DNA from: Streptomyces lydicus | GTDB taxonomy: Bacteria; Actinomycetota; Actinomycetes; Streptomycetales; Streptomycetaceae | Assembly (NCBI RefSeq): GCF_004125265.1 | Contig: NZ_RDTE01000003.1 | Coordinates: 7,192,001 to 7,256,000 of the forward strand | Length of the DNA stretch: 64,000 nt | Direction: 5' to 3' | Shown here: positions 33,484 through 43,500 of the stretch, piece after piece | How the letters are laid out: each line of letters opens with the position of its first letter | Numbering within the stretch: the first letter of the stretch is position 1 | Notes under the pieces: model-generated | Seen by the model: the letters and a program-made list of their open reading frames with translations, nothing else | Told to the model about the DNA's origin: nothing | Database searches by the model: none | Program-made: the position numbers and the translations under genes

Positions 33484-34539
33484 ATGAGGCTTGGCATCAA
33501 CCTCGGCTACTGGGGCGCCGGGATGGACTCCGACAATCTCGCGGTGGCGCAGGAGGCCGACCGCCTGGGCTATGCCGTCTGCTGGGCGGCGGAGGCCTAT
33601 GGCTCCGACGCCGCCACCGTGCTCTCCTGGGTCGCGGCCCAGACCGAGCGGATCGACATCGGTTCGGCGATCTTCCAGATCCCGGCGCGTACGCCCGCGA
33701 TGACCGCGATGACGGCCGCCACCCTGGACTCCCTGTCCGGGGGCCGGTTCCGGCTGGGCCTCGGCGTCTCGGGGCCGCAGGTGTCCGAGGGCTGGTACGG
33801 CGTCAAGTTCGACAAGCCGCTGGCGCGCACCCGCGAGTACGTGGACATCGTCCGCAAGGCCATGTCGCGCGAGCGGCTGTCCTACGACGGCGAGCACTGG
33901 ACGCTGCCGCTGCCCGGCGGCCCCGGCAAGCCGCTGAAGCTCACCGTCCACCCGCAGCGCGAGCACATCCCGCTCTACATCGCCGCGATCGGCCCGAAGA
34001 ACCTCCGGCAGACCGGCGAGATCGCCGACGGCGCGCTGCTGATCTTCCCCTCCGCCGACCACCTGGAGGAGACCGCGATCTCGCACCTGAGGGCCGGCCG
34101 CGAGAAGGCGGGCAAGACCCTGGAGGGCTTCGACGTCTGCCCGACGCTGCCGCTGGCCGTCGGCGCGGACAAGGACGTCAGCGCGCTGGCCGATATGTTC
34201 CGTCCGTACACCGCCCTGTACGTCGGCGGTATGGGCAGCCCGAAGCAGAACTTCTACAACCAGCTCGCCCAGCGGATGGGGTACGAGAAGGAAGCCGCCG
34301 AGATCCAGGGGAAGTACCTGTCCGGCGACAAGGAGGGCGCCGCCGCCGCGGTCCCGGAGCGGCTGATCGACCAGACCACGCTGCTCGGCTCCGTCGAGCG
34401 GATCGCCGAGCGGATGCAGGCCTACGCGGCGGCCGGCGTGACCACGCTGACGCTGGCCCCGGCGGGCTTCACCCTGGAGGACCGCCTCGCCTCGCTGCGG
34501 GCCGGCACCGAGGCGCTGGAGCGGGCCGGCCTGGCGTAG
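33484..34539 (+). CDS. LLM class F420-dependent oxidoreductase (Rv3520c-like)
   Basis: A 351-residue luciferase-like monooxygenase family protein. The N-terminus MRLGINLGYWGAG, the RTPAMTAMTAATLDSLSGGRF stretch and GVSGPQVSEGWYG are those of the Rv3520c-type, F420-using subgroup. It is expected to transfer hydride with coenzyme F420; its substrate is unknown. The ribosome site is GGGGAGC. It is followed by a ferritin-like gene and, further on, by the phosphomutase/DUF3090/SCO1664/mshC cluster on the same strand, interrupted only by corA. Confidence 0.9.
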   Translation: MRLGINLGYWGAGMDSDNLAVAQEADRLGYAVCWAAEAYGSDAATVLSWVAAQTERIDIGSAIFQIPARTPAMTAMTAATLDSLSGGRFRLGLGVSGPQVSEGWYGVKFDKPLARTREYVDIVRKAMSRERLSYDGEHWTLPLPGGPGKPLKLTVHPQREHIPLYIAAIGPKNLRQTGEIADGALLIFPSADHLEETAISHLRAGREKAGKTLEGFDVCPTLPLAVGADKDVSALADMFRPYTALYVGGMGSPKQNFYNQLAQRMGYEKEAAEIQGKYLSGDKEGAAAAVPERLIDQTTLLGSVERIAERMQAYAAAGVTTLTLAPAGFTLEDRLASLRAGTEALERAGLA

Positions 34540-34590
34540 GCGGCAGGCGCGGCAGGCGCCCGTACCGGCACCCGTGTCCGGAAGTCCCGC

Positions 34591-34632
34591 ACCCGGCCCG
34601 GCGCACCCGGCCCGGCGAACCCGGCCCGGCGC
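34591..34632. repeat. 14-base tandem repeat, three copies
   Basis: ACCCGGCCCGGCGC is repeated at 34591, 34605 and 34619 with one substitution. It lies in the 314-base gap between the LLM and ferritin-like genes; the rest of that gap shows only GC-rich sequence and a TTGACT near 34813 without a matching -10. Confidence 0.65.
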
Positions 34633-34853
34633 CCGCAGCGCCGGGCGGTCGGCCCCGCGGCCGTGGCGGGGGCTCGGGGGATCTTCCCCGCCGCGGCCGT
34701 CAGCAGCACAACGCGGTGACCCGCGCCCGGGTTACGCCTGTCACCAGGACGGACATCGACCGGACGGCCGTACGGACCGGCCGTTCCGGTTGCCGCCCGC
34801 GGAACACGCCCTTTGACTTTTCCTACGGGTGTGTCCGTTCGGAGGTGGCGCAG

Positions 34854-35642
34854 ATGATCTCGGCCCGAAGCCTGTTCCAGGAGATCGTCGACAATGACGA
34901 CTCCTACCGCCTGTTCTGCTCCATCGCGGCCAGCGGAGAGGCACAGGGCGGCTGGGAGAACGGCCGGATCGCCGCCCTCGTGCCCGCCTCGCTGCGCGAG
35001 CTGGCGCCCAAGGTCACCCGGCACGGCGCGGACGAGGACAAGCACGGCCGGATCTTCCACGCCCTGCTGCGCAAGCGTGGCCTGACGCCCGCCGCGGTCC
35101 CCGCGGAGACCGACTACACCGCGCTGCTGGAGCGGCGGGGCATCGGCCTGGCGCACGACAAGCTGCGCCGCGACGAACCGCTCACCGAGCTCGACATCAT
35201 CACCTACCTCGCGCACAGCCGGGTCACCGAACAGCGTGCCGCCGACCAGATGGTGATGCTCACCAAGTACTTCGGCGACCACCCCGAGGTGGGCAAGGCG
35301 ATCCGGATGATCTCCCACGACGAGGACAACCACCTGGCGTACTGCCACGAGGAACTGCTGCGGCTGGCCCGCCTCGGCCACGGCCGGACCATCCAGCGGA
35401 TCCTGCACGACTGCGCCCATGCCGAGAGCGTCATCTACCGGGACGTCAGCCTGGCCGTGATGGACCACATGGGCCGCATCCTGCGGTGGCCGAAGGCGAA
35501 GAACGGCGGGATCACCACCGGGATCCGGACGGTGTACGGCTATGAGCGGCTGGGCGGCTGGCGGCGGATGGTCAGCCTCCGGATGCCCGAGCGCCGGAAC
35601 GCGCTGGGCGGCCCGGCCACCTCGGCGCCGGAGTTCGCCTGA
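34854..35642 (+). CDS. Ferritin-like domain protein
   Basis: A 262-residue helical protein. Acidic and histidine pairs spaced along four helices (DEDKHGRIFHALL, RVTEQRAADQM, SHDEDNHLAYCHEELL, HDCAHAESVIYRD) form a probable di-iron site. This suggests an oxygen-dependent oxidase, desaturase or hydroxylase of the ferritin-like superfamily rather than an iron store. The ATG at 34854 is preceded by GGAGG at a distance of eight bases. The substrate is unknown; the neighbouring F420-dependent oxidoreductase may act in the same pathway. Confidence 0.82.
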   Translation: MISARSLFQEIVDNDDSYRLFCSIAASGEAQGGWENGRIAALVPASLRELAPKVTRHGADEDKHGRIFHALLRKRGLTPAAVPAETDYTALLERRGIGLAHDKLRRDEPLTELDIITYLAHSRVTEQRAADQMVMLTKYFGDHPEVGKAIRMISHDEDNHLAYCHEELLRLARLGHGRTIQRILHDCAHAESVIYRDVSLAVMDHMGRILRWPKAKNGGITTGIRTVYGYERLGGWRRMVSLRMPERRNALGGPATSAPEFA

Positions 35643-35696
35643 GCCCTGCGGGGCGCCCGGCCGCCCGGACCGCCCCCGTCACGGCCTGCCCCGTCG

Positions 35697-36689
35697 TCAC
35701 AGCCAGCCGCGGCGTTTGAACAGCCGGTAGAGCGAGACCTCGATGACGACCATCACCAGCAGGATCGCCGGATAGCCCAGGTGCCACTTCAGCTCCGGCA
35801 TGTCATCGAAGTTCATGCCGTAGATGCCGGCGATCAGGGTCGGTACGGCCGCCAGCGCCGCCCAGGCCGAGATCTTGCGCATGTCGTCGTTCTGCCGGAC
35901 GCCCATCTGCGCCAGATGCGCGGCGAGGATGTCCGAGAGCAGCCGGTCCAGGCCCTCCACCGACTCGTTGGCGCGGGTGAGGTGGTCGTCGACGTCGCGG
36001 AAGAACGGCCGGGCGTGGTCGTGCACATACGGCACGCCGGCGTTCTGCAGCAGGGTCATCGGCGCGGCCAGGGGCCCGGTCGCCCGCCGGAACTCCAGCA
36101 CCTCGCGCTTGAAGGCGTAGATCTCGGCCGCGGTGTTCTTGGTGTCCCGGCGTACCGGAGCGAACACCTCCGCCTCCAACTCCTCCAGATCCAGCTGGAG
36201 TTCGGAGGCCACGTCGATGTAGTGGTCGACCACCGCGTCGCAGACCGCGTACAGCACCGCGCCCGGGCCGTGCCGCAGGATCTCCGGGTGCTCCTCCAGC
36301 CGTCGGCGCACCGCCGCCAGCGGGCTGGCCTCGCCGTGCCGGACGGTGACCACGAATGCCTCGCCCAGGAAGACCATCACCTCCGACGCGGTCACCGTGG
36401 CGGCCGTGTCGTCGTAGGTGATGGGCTTCAGCACCATGAACAGCGAGTCGTCGTAGACCTCCAGCTTGGGCCGCTGATGCGCCTTGAGCGCGTCCTCGAC
36501 GGCCAGCGGGTGCAGCCCGAATTCGCTGCTGACGAGATCGAACTCCCGCTCCGTCGGCTCGTGCATCCCCAGCCACAGGAAGGCGTCGCCCTTGGCCCGG
36601 GCCTCCTCCAGCGCGCGGGAGAAGTCGGTCGCGCACTCGGCGCGGCGGCCGTCCCGGTAGATGGCGCAGTCCACGATCACACCTGGCAT
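35697..36689 (-). CDS. corA: CorA family magnesium/cobalt transporter
   Basis: A 330-residue CorA-type channel. The long cytoplasmic N-domain is followed by two C-terminal helices. The signature GMN is in IYGMNFDDMPELKWHLGYP (near residue 290), which also includes the periplasmic loop that binds hydrated magnesium. The last residues RLFKRRGWL are the basic cytoplasmic tail. The gene stands on the minus strand between plus-strand genes and has its own control. Confidence 0.92.
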   Translation of the reverse strand: MPGVIVDCAIYRDGRRAECATDFSRALEEARAKGDAFLWLGMHEPTEREFDLVSSEFGLHPLAVEDALKAHQRPKLEVYDDSLFMVLKPITYDDTAATVTASEVMVFLGEAFVVTVRHGEASPLAAVRRRLEEHPEILRHGPGAVLYAVCDAVVDHYIDVASELQLDLEELEAEVFAPVRRDTKNTAAEIYAFKREVLEFRRATGPLAAPMTLLQNAGVPYVHDHARPFFRDVDDHLTRANESVEGLDRLLSDILAAHLAQMGVRQNDDMRKISAWAALAAVPTLIAGIYGMNFDDMPELKWHLGYPAILLVMVVIEVSLYRLFKRRGWL

Positions 36690-36748
36690 TCTCGCTCGTC
36701 ACGCCGCCGCCTGCCAGGATCACGGACCGGGAACGTAGGGTGGCGCCC

Positions 36749-37447
36749 ATGCCCACGCTGATCCTGGTGCGGCACGGCCGCTCCACCGCCAACACCGCCG
36801 GAGTGCTCGCCGGACGGACCCCCGGTGTCGCCCTCGACGAGCACGGCGCCGCCCAGGCCGCCGGGCTGCCCGCCCGGCTGTCCCAGGTGCCGCTGACCGC
36901 CGTCGTCTCCAGCCCGTTGCAGCGCTGCCGGGAGACCGTGGCGCCGCTGCTGGAGGCCCGGCCGTGGCTCACGCCGCACGTCGAGGACCGGATCAGCGAA
37001 TGCGACTACGGCGAGTGGTCGGGCCGCAAACTCGCCGAACTGGCCGACGAGCCGCTGATGGAGATCGTCCAGCAGCACCCCTCGGCGGCCGCCTTCCCCG
37101 GCGGTGAGTCGATGCGCGCGATGCAGGCCAGGGCGGTGGACGCGGTGCGCGACTGGAACGCCCGGATCGAGGAGGCGCACGGCCCCGAGGCGGTGTACAC
37201 CATGTGCTCGCACGGCGACCTCATCAAATCCCTGGTCGCCGACGCCCTGGGCATGCACCTCGACCTCTTCCAGCGGATCTCCGTCGAGCCGTGTTCGGTC
37301 ACCGCGATCCGCTACACCCGGCTGCGCCCCTACCTCGTACGGCTCGGGGACACCGGCGACTTCGGATCGCTCGTGCCCCGGGCGGACGGCGGCGGCGCGG
37401 CGGCAGACCGGGACGCGGCCGTCGGCGGTGGTGCGGGAGCAGCGTGA
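36749..37447 (+). CDS. Histidine phosphatase / putative phosphomutase (MSMEG_4193 family)
   Basis: A 232-residue member of the phosphoglycerate-mutase-like superfamily. The catalytic motif is LVRHGRSTAN with R8, H9 and G10; the second arginine is in SSPLQRCRET and the second histidine in CSHGD. The ATG at 36749 (AGGGTGG upstream) places the motif at the extreme N-terminus, as in the family. It is the first of a run with DUF3090, SCO1664-like and mshC genes. From memory these families co-occur widely in Actinobacteria, but their joint reaction is unknown. Confidence 0.87.
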   Translation: MPTLILVRHGRSTANTAGVLAGRTPGVALDEHGAAQAAGLPARLSQVPLTAVVSSPLQRCRETVAPLLEARPWLTPHVEDRISECDYGEWSGRKLAELADEPLMEIVQQHPSAAAFPGGESMRAMQARAVDAVRDWNARIEEAHGPEAVYTMCSHGDLIKSLVADALGMHLDLFQRISVEPCSVTAIRYTRLRPYLVRLGDTGDFGSLVPRADGGGAAADRDAAVGGGAGAA

Positions 37448-37567
37448 TCAGTCGGCGCAGTAGGGTGGTGCGACGGCGCTGCCCGCCACGCCCCTGCGAT
37501 CCGCGCAGTGACCGCAGGACGTGCAGCGACCGCAGTGACCCCGCAGTCGAGCAATCGGAGCAGGACG

Positions 37568-38158
37568 TTGTCCCGTCAGGTGTTCTTCTACGACGCGCCG
37601 GACCGCTTCGTGGCCGGTACGGTCGGGCTGCCTGGCCGCCGTAGCTTCTACCTCCAGGCCACCGCCTCCGGCCGCACCACCAGCGTCGCCCTGGAGAAGA
37701 CCCAGGTCGCGGCGCTCGCCGAGCGGATCGACGAGCTGCTGGACGAGGTCGTGCGGCGCAGCGGCGGCAACGCCCCGGTGCCCGCCGTCTCGCCCACCGA
37801 GCTGGCCGACTCCGCCCCGCTGGAATCGCCCGTCGAGGAAGAGTTCCGGGTCGGCACGATGGCGCTCGCCTGGGACGGCGAGGACGAGCGGATGATCGTC
37901 GAGGCACAGGCCCTGGTCGAGCTGGAGGCGGACAGCGACGAGGACCTCGCCGACGCGGAGGAACGGCTGCTCCAGGACGACGAGAACGGCCCGCCGATGC
38001 TGCGGGTACGCCTCACCGGAACCATGGCCAGGGCGTTCGCCAAGCGGGCGCTCGAAGTGGTCAACGCCGGCCGCCCGCCGTGCCCGCTGTGCAGCCTGCC
38101 GCTCGACCCGGAGGGACACGTATGCCCGCGCCAGAACGGATACCGGCGGGACGCCTGA
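37568..38158 (+). CDS. DUF3090 family protein
   Basis: A 196-residue protein recognised as DUF3090: RQVFFYDAPDRFVAGTVG at the start, AEERLLQDDENGPPMLRVRLTG in the middle, and a C-terminal treble-clef-like cysteine set (CPLCSLPLDPEGHVCPRQNG), which probably binds zinc. The start is TTG at 37568, where the family homology begins; a GTG 60 bases upstream is not supported. It overlaps the next gene by 37 bases. Function unknown. Confidence 0.88.
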   Translation: MSRQVFFYDAPDRFVAGTVGLPGRRSFYLQATASGRTTSVALEKTQVAALAERIDELLDEVVRRSGGNAPVPAVSPTELADSAPLESPVEEEFRVGTMALAWDGEDERMIVEAQALVELEADSDEDLADAEERLLQDDENGPPMLRVRLTGTMARAFAKRALEVVNAGRPPCPLCSLPLDPEGHVCPRQNGYRRDA

Positions 38159-39048
38159 GCGCCGTGCCCGTCGAACCTGCCGGGCAGACCGTGCCGCTGC
38201 CCGGCCCCGTCGCCCCCCAGGACCCGCCGCCGGCCGCGCCGGACGCCGGGGACCGTCCTGACGCCCTGTTCACCGACGGCGAGCTGACCGTACGCGGCCG
38301 CATCCAGGAGGCGTCCAACGCCGTCCTCTACTGCACGGTCGCGCAGGACGGCCAGAGCGCCGCCTGTGTCTACAAGCCGGTCGCCGGTGAGCGGCCGCTG
38401 TGGGACTTCCCCGACGGCACCCTCGCCCAGCGCGAGGTCGCCGCGTACGAGATCTCCCGTGCCTGTGGCTGGGACCTCATCCCGGTGACGGTGCTGCGCG
38501 ACGGCCCCTACGGCACCGGCATGGTCCAGCAGTGGATCGATCCGCCGGAGAGCAGCGACGAGGTGCCCGAGCTGCTGGCCCTGGTGGAGGACGAGGAGCC
38601 GGGGCCCGGCTGGAAGGCGGTCGGCCTCGCGCAGGTCGGCGAGGGGCGCACCGCGCTGCTGGTGCACGCCGACCATCCACGGCTGCGGCGGCTCGCGGTG
38701 CTCGACGCCGTGATCAACAACGGTGACCGCAAGGGCGGCCACCTGCTGCCCGGCGACGGCGGAGAGTTCTTCGCCATCGACCACGGCGTCACGTTCCACG
38801 CCGAGGACAAGCTGCGCACCCTGCTGTGGGGGTGGGCGGGGGAGCCGCTGACCGACGAGGCGCTGGAGGTGCTGCGGGGCCTCCAGGAGGCACTGGAGGA
38901 CGCCGGGCCGCTCGCCGCCCGACTGGCCGAACTGATCACGGATGACGAGATCGCGGCGCTGCGGGCGCGGGTGGCGGGGCTGCTGCGCAGCGGCCGGCAC
39001 CCGGAGCCGAGCGGCGAATGGCCCGCCATCCCCTGGCCGCCGGTCTGA
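38122..39048 (+). CDS. SCO1664 family protein (PI3/4-kinase-like fold)
   Basis: A 308-residue protein of the family named after S. coelicolor SCO1664. Kinase-like motifs are visible: VYKPVAGERPLWDFPDGTL (nucleotide-binding lysine region), LDAVINNGDRKGGHLL (catalytic loop with D and N) and FFAIDHGVTFH (metal-binding D). The first 50 residues are proline-rich. The ATG at 38122, with GGAGGGA upstream, lies inside the DUF3090 gene. The ligand or phospho-acceptor is unknown. It sits directly before mshC. Confidence 0.87.
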   Translation: MPAPERIPAGRLSAVPVEPAGQTVPLPGPVAPQDPPPAAPDAGDRPDALFTDGELTVRGRIQEASNAVLYCTVAQDGQSAACVYKPVAGERPLWDFPDGTLAQREVAAYEISRACGWDLIPVTVLRDGPYGTGMVQQWIDPPESSDEVPELLALVEDEEPGPGWKAVGLAQVGEGRTALLVHADHPRLRRLAVLDAVINNGDRKGGHLLPGDGGEFFAIDHGVTFHAEDKLRTLLWGWAGEPLTDEALEVLRGLQEALEDAGPLAARLAELITDDEIAALRARVAGLLRSGRHPEPSGEWPAIPWPPV

Positions 39049-39180
39049 GATTCCGCCGTGGGCGGGGCGGGACACTGCCCGATCCGCTTGCATGTTCGGC
39101 CACTGAACGCAAGACCGCCTTTCCGGCCAGACCTCTGATCCCGTTCGTAGACGGAACATCCGTCCGGTTAGGCTCATGGC

Positions 39181-40410
39181 ATGCATGCATGGCCCGCTTC
39201 TGAGGTCCCCGCCCTGCCCGGTCAGGGCCGCGACCTGAGGATCCACGACACCGCGACCGGCGGACGGGTGACCCTCGCCCCCGGTCCCGTCGCCCGTATC
39301 TATGTCTGCGGCATCACGCCGTACGACGCCACCCACATGGGGCACGCGGCGACCTACAACGCGTTCGACCTGGTTCAGCGCGTGTGGCTCGACACGAAGC
39401 GCCAGGTTCACTACGTGCAGAACGTCACCGATGTCGACGATCCGCTGCTGGAGCGGGCCGTCGCCACCGGTGTCGACTGGACGGCGCTCGCCGAGCGCGA
39501 GACCAGCCTCTTCCGCGAGGACATGACGGCCCTGCGGATGCTGCCGCCCCGCCACTACATAGGCGCCGTCGAGGCGATACCCGGCATCGTCCCGCTGGTC
39601 GAGCGGCTGCGCGAGGCCGGCGCCGCCTACGACCTGGACGGCGACGTCTACTTCTCCGTGGCGGCCGACCCGCACTTCGGCGAGGTCTCCGGGCTGGACG
39701 CCGAGGCGATGCGGCTGCTGTCCGCGGAGCGCGGCGGCGACCCCGAGCGCGAAGGCAAGAAGAACCCGCTCGACCCGATGCTGTGGATGGCCGCCCGTGA
39801 CGGCGAGCCGAGCTGGGACGGCGGCTCGCTGGGCCGCGGCCGGCCCGGCTGGCACATCGAGTGTGTCGCCATCGCTCTGGACCTCCTCGGCATGGGCTTC
39901 GACATCCAGGGCGGCGGCTCCGACCTAGCCTTCCCGCACCACGAGATGGGCGCCTCGCACGCCCAGGCGCTCACCGGCGAGCACCCCTTCGCCAAGGCGT
40001 ATGTGCACGCCGGGATGGTGGGCCTGCACGGCGAGAAGATGTCCAAGTCCAAGGGCAACCTCGTCTTCGTCTCGAAGGTGCGGCGCGACGGCACCGACCC
40101 GGCCGCGATCCGGCTGGCGCTGCTCGCGCACCACTACCGCGCCGACTGGGAGTGGACCGACGCGGTGCTGGAGCAGGCCGTGGAGCGGCTGGCGCGCTGG
40201 CGTGCCGCGGTCTCCCGTCCCGACGGCCCGTCCGCCGACGCTCTCCTGGAGGAGATGCGTACGGCGCTGGCCGACGATCTCGACTCCCCGGCGGCCCTCG
40301 CGGCCGTGGACCGCTGGGCCGCGGCGCAGGAGTCCGGTGGCGGCAGCGACGAGGGCGCACCCGGCCTCGTCTCCCGCGCGGTCGACGCACTGCTCGGCGT
40401 GGCCCTGTAA
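39181..40410 (+). CDS. mshC: Mycothiol ligase MshC (Cys:GlcN-Ins ligase)
   Basis: A 409-residue enzyme that joins cysteine to 1-D-myo-inosityl-2-amino-2-deoxy-glucopyranoside with ATP, the third step of mycothiol synthesis. It derives from cysteinyl-tRNA synthetase: ICGITPYDATHMGHAATYN (HIGH region), a zinc-binding cysteine/histidine set including C43 and HIECVAIAL, and KMSKSKGN near residue 285. The short form without tRNA-binding C-domain is diagnostic of MshC. There is no ribosome site before the ATG and a possible -10 (TAGGCT) ends seven bases before it, so the mRNA may be leaderless. Confidence 0.95.
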   Translation: MHAWPASEVPALPGQGRDLRIHDTATGGRVTLAPGPVARIYVCGITPYDATHMGHAATYNAFDLVQRVWLDTKRQVHYVQNVTDVDDPLLERAVATGVDWTALAERETSLFREDMTALRMLPPRHYIGAVEAIPGIVPLVERLREAGAAYDLDGDVYFSVAADPHFGEVSGLDAEAMRLLSAERGGDPEREGKKNPLDPMLWMAARDGEPSWDGGSLGRGRPGWHIECVAIALDLLGMGFDIQGGGSDLAFPHHEMGASHAQALTGEHPFAKAYVHAGMVGLHGEKMSKSKGNLVFVSKVRRDGTDPAAIRLALLAHHYRADWEWTDAVLEQAVERLARWRAAVSRPDGPSADALLEEMRTALADDLDSPAALAAVDRWAAAQESGGGSDEGAPGLVSRAVDALLGVAL

Positions 40411-40431
40411 CCACCCGCCGCACCCGTCCTC

Positions 40432-40465
40432 AGGGGCGCCCTCGCCGGCCGGCGGGGGCGCCCCT
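40432..40465. terminator. Hairpin terminator after mshC
   Basis: AGGGGCGCCC and GGGCGCCCCT pair over 10 bases, and the 14-base loop contains its own palindrome CGCCGGCCGGCG. CTTGT follows. Confidence 0.7.
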
Positions 40466-40573
40466 CTTGTCATGGTTCCGGCGTGCCCGCCGGCCGGCGG
40501 GCACGCAGAAATCCAGCAACCCGGCCCAAGAGTCCATGGTGGCGCGGTCCGGGCGCGGACTAGAGCTGCGGGC

Positions 40574-43500
40574 ATGAGGAAACCAACAGGACTGCGGGTG
40601 GCGGTCGTTGCCGCGCTGCTCGGGATCGTGGCGGCCGTCGCGGGCCCGGCGGGCAGCGTACGGGCGGACGGCCGCGCACCCGACCGGACCGTCGGCGACA
40701 TCACCGGCTTTGCCGCGGACGGCCCCGGCTACCGTCTGCACGCGGGCCCGGCCGAGGCACGCGTCAGCTTTGTGACGGACCGGACCTTCCGCATCGAACT
40801 CGCCCCGGACGGCACCTTCACCGACCCGACCGGCAAGGACATCGTGCTGCCCCAGGGCGCGCCGCCCGTCACCCACTGGCGGGACGCCGGCGACGCCTAC
40901 GAACTCAGCACCTCGCAGGTCACCCTGAAGGCCTTCAAGGCGCCGCTCCGCTTCGAACTGCGGCGGGCCGACGGCTCGTTGGTGTGGTCCGAGGCGAAGG
41001 GCCTGAGCTGGGACGACACGACCACCACCCAGACCCTGGCGCGCGGCGGCGAGGAGCAGTTCTACGGCGCAGGGATGCAGAACGGGCGCGGCAACACCTC
41101 ACACCGCGGCCACACCGTCGAGGTCGGTGTCGACTACCACTGGGACGACGGCGGACACCCCAACTCCGTCCCGTTCTACCTCTCGTCCGCGGGCTACGGG
41201 GTCTTCCGCAATACGTACGCGCCCAATACGTACGTCTTCGGTCAGCCGGTGACGACGCGCGCCAAGGAACGGCGGTTCGACGCCTACTACTTCGCCGGGC
41301 CGAGCACCAAGGACGTCATCGGCCAGTACACCTCGCTGACCGGAAAGCCGTTCCTGCCGCCGCTGTACGGCCTGGAGATGGGTGATTCCGACTGCTATCT
41401 GCACAATGCGAACCGGGGGGAGCGGCACACCCTCGACGCCCTGAAGATCGCCGACGGCTACACCGCGCACGACCTTCCCAACGGCTGGATGCTGGTCAAC
41501 GACGGCTACGGCTGCGGCTACGAGAACCTGGCGGAGACCTCCCAGGGTCTCGGCGAGCGGAAGATGAAGCTGGGGCTGTGGACCGAGGACGGCATCGGCA
41601 AGCTCGCCGACCAGGTCAAGGCGGGCCAGCGGATAGCCAAACTGGATGTCGCCTGGGTCGGCGACGGCTACAAGTTCGCCCTGGACGGCTGCAAGGACGC
41701 CTACCGGGGCATCGAGGACAACAGCGATGCCAGGGGCTTCACCTGGGCCCCCGAGAGCTGGTCCGGCGCCCAGCGCTGCGGGGTCCAGTGGTCCGGCGAC
41801 CAGAGCGGCACCTGGGACTACATCCGCTGGCAGATACCCACCTACGCGGGCGCGACGATGTCCGGACTCGCCTACACGACCGGCGATGTGGACGGCATCT
41901 TCGGCGGCAGTCCCCGCACCTACGTCCGTGACCTGCAGTGGAAGTCCTTCCTCCCGGCGATGATGACGATGGACGGCTGGGCGGACAGCGACAAACAGCC
42001 CTACCGCCAAGGCGAGCCGTACACCTCCATCAACCGGAAGTACCTGAAGCTCAAGGAGTCGCTGCTGCCGTACATGTACTCCTACGCGGCCGAGGCGACC
42101 CGGACCGGCGTCGGGCCGGTGCGGCCGCTGTCGCTCGAATACCCCGACGACCCGAAGGCCGCCACCGACGCCGCCAAGTACGAGTTCCTGACCGGCCGGG
42201 ACTTCCTCGTGGCGCCCGTCTACCAGGACACCGGCACCCGCGACGGCATCTACCTCCCGAAGGGCACCTGGGTCGACTACTGGAGTGGACGCACCTACCG
42301 GGGACCGGCCACTCTCGACGGCTACAGCGCACCCCTGGACACCCTGCCGCTCTTCGTCAGGGCCGGTGCCGCCGTGCCCATGTGGCCGGGCATCAGGTCG
42401 TATCAGGACCGGACCACACACGCGCCGCTCGCCTGGGACGTCTACCCGCAGGGCCGTTCCTCGTTCACCCTCTACGAGGACGACGGGGTGACCCGCGCGC
42501 ACCGGAACGGCAGCAGCGCCACCCAGCAAGTGCAGGTGGCGGCACCGCGCTCCGGCGGCGGCGACGTACGGATCGGCGTCGGCGCCCTGCGGGGTGCGTA
42601 CCAGGGCAAGCAGACGGCCCGGCCGTACCGCTTCAGCGTGCACACCGGGGACGCACCGCGCGGCGTCACCCTGGACGGCCGTCCGCTGCGGCGGCTGCCC
42701 TCCGCGGGCGCGTTGGAGACGGCGGACGAGGGCTGGTTCCACGACCCGGCCGACCGCGCGGGCGTCGTCCGGATCAAGACCGCCTCCCGCCCCACCGGCC
42801 GTGCGTTCACCCTGCTGCTGAAGGGCGCGAGCGCGGTCGGCGGCCGGACCCCGGGCGCGACGGTCGCGGTGGCCACGCCGGGCGGCCAGGAGGTGACCAA
42901 GGGCGTGCCGACGGCCGTACGGACGGCGCTCACCGCGGGCACCCGTACGGCACACGGGGTGTCGGTGTCCCTGTCCGCCCCCAAGGGCTGGACCGTCTCT
43001 GCGCCGGTGCGCCATGCGCGGATCGCCGCCGGAACCACCCGGCGTGACACGCTGACGCTCACCGCGCCTCCGGACGCCGGGAGCGCGGACCCGGTCACCG
43101 TCACCGCGACCGTCCGCTACCGCTCGGCCGGCGCGCCGCGGACGGCGGTGCACCGCTTCGAGGTGCGGGCCGTACCGCCCGCGCCCGCCGCCGACACCTG
43201 GGCGAGCGATCTGGAGTGGCTGAGCCAGGCCAATGGCTACGGGCCGGCCGAACGGGACCGCAGCAACGGCGAGTCGGGGGCGGCGGACGGCCATCCGCTC
43301 ACCCTCGCAGGAAAGACGTACGGCAAGGGCATCGGGACACACGCCGACTCGGACCTGGAGTTCTTCACCGGCGGGCGCTGTACGTCCTTCACCGCGGACG
43401 CCGGGATCGACGACGAGATCGCCGACTACGGGCAGGTCGCCTTCTCGGTGGAGGGGGACGGCAAGGTGCTGTGGACCTCACCGAAGCTGACCGGTACTTC

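Noticed and set aside
34540..34853. An upstream start for the ferritin-like gene at 34716
   Set aside because: The extra residues are arginine- and proline-rich and unlike the family, while GGAGG sits correctly before the ATG at 34854.
40001..40573. An N-terminal extension of the GH31 protein reaching into mshC
   Set aside because: The signal peptide starts at the ATG at 40574, and a strong terminator lies between. The upstream frame is only open by composition.
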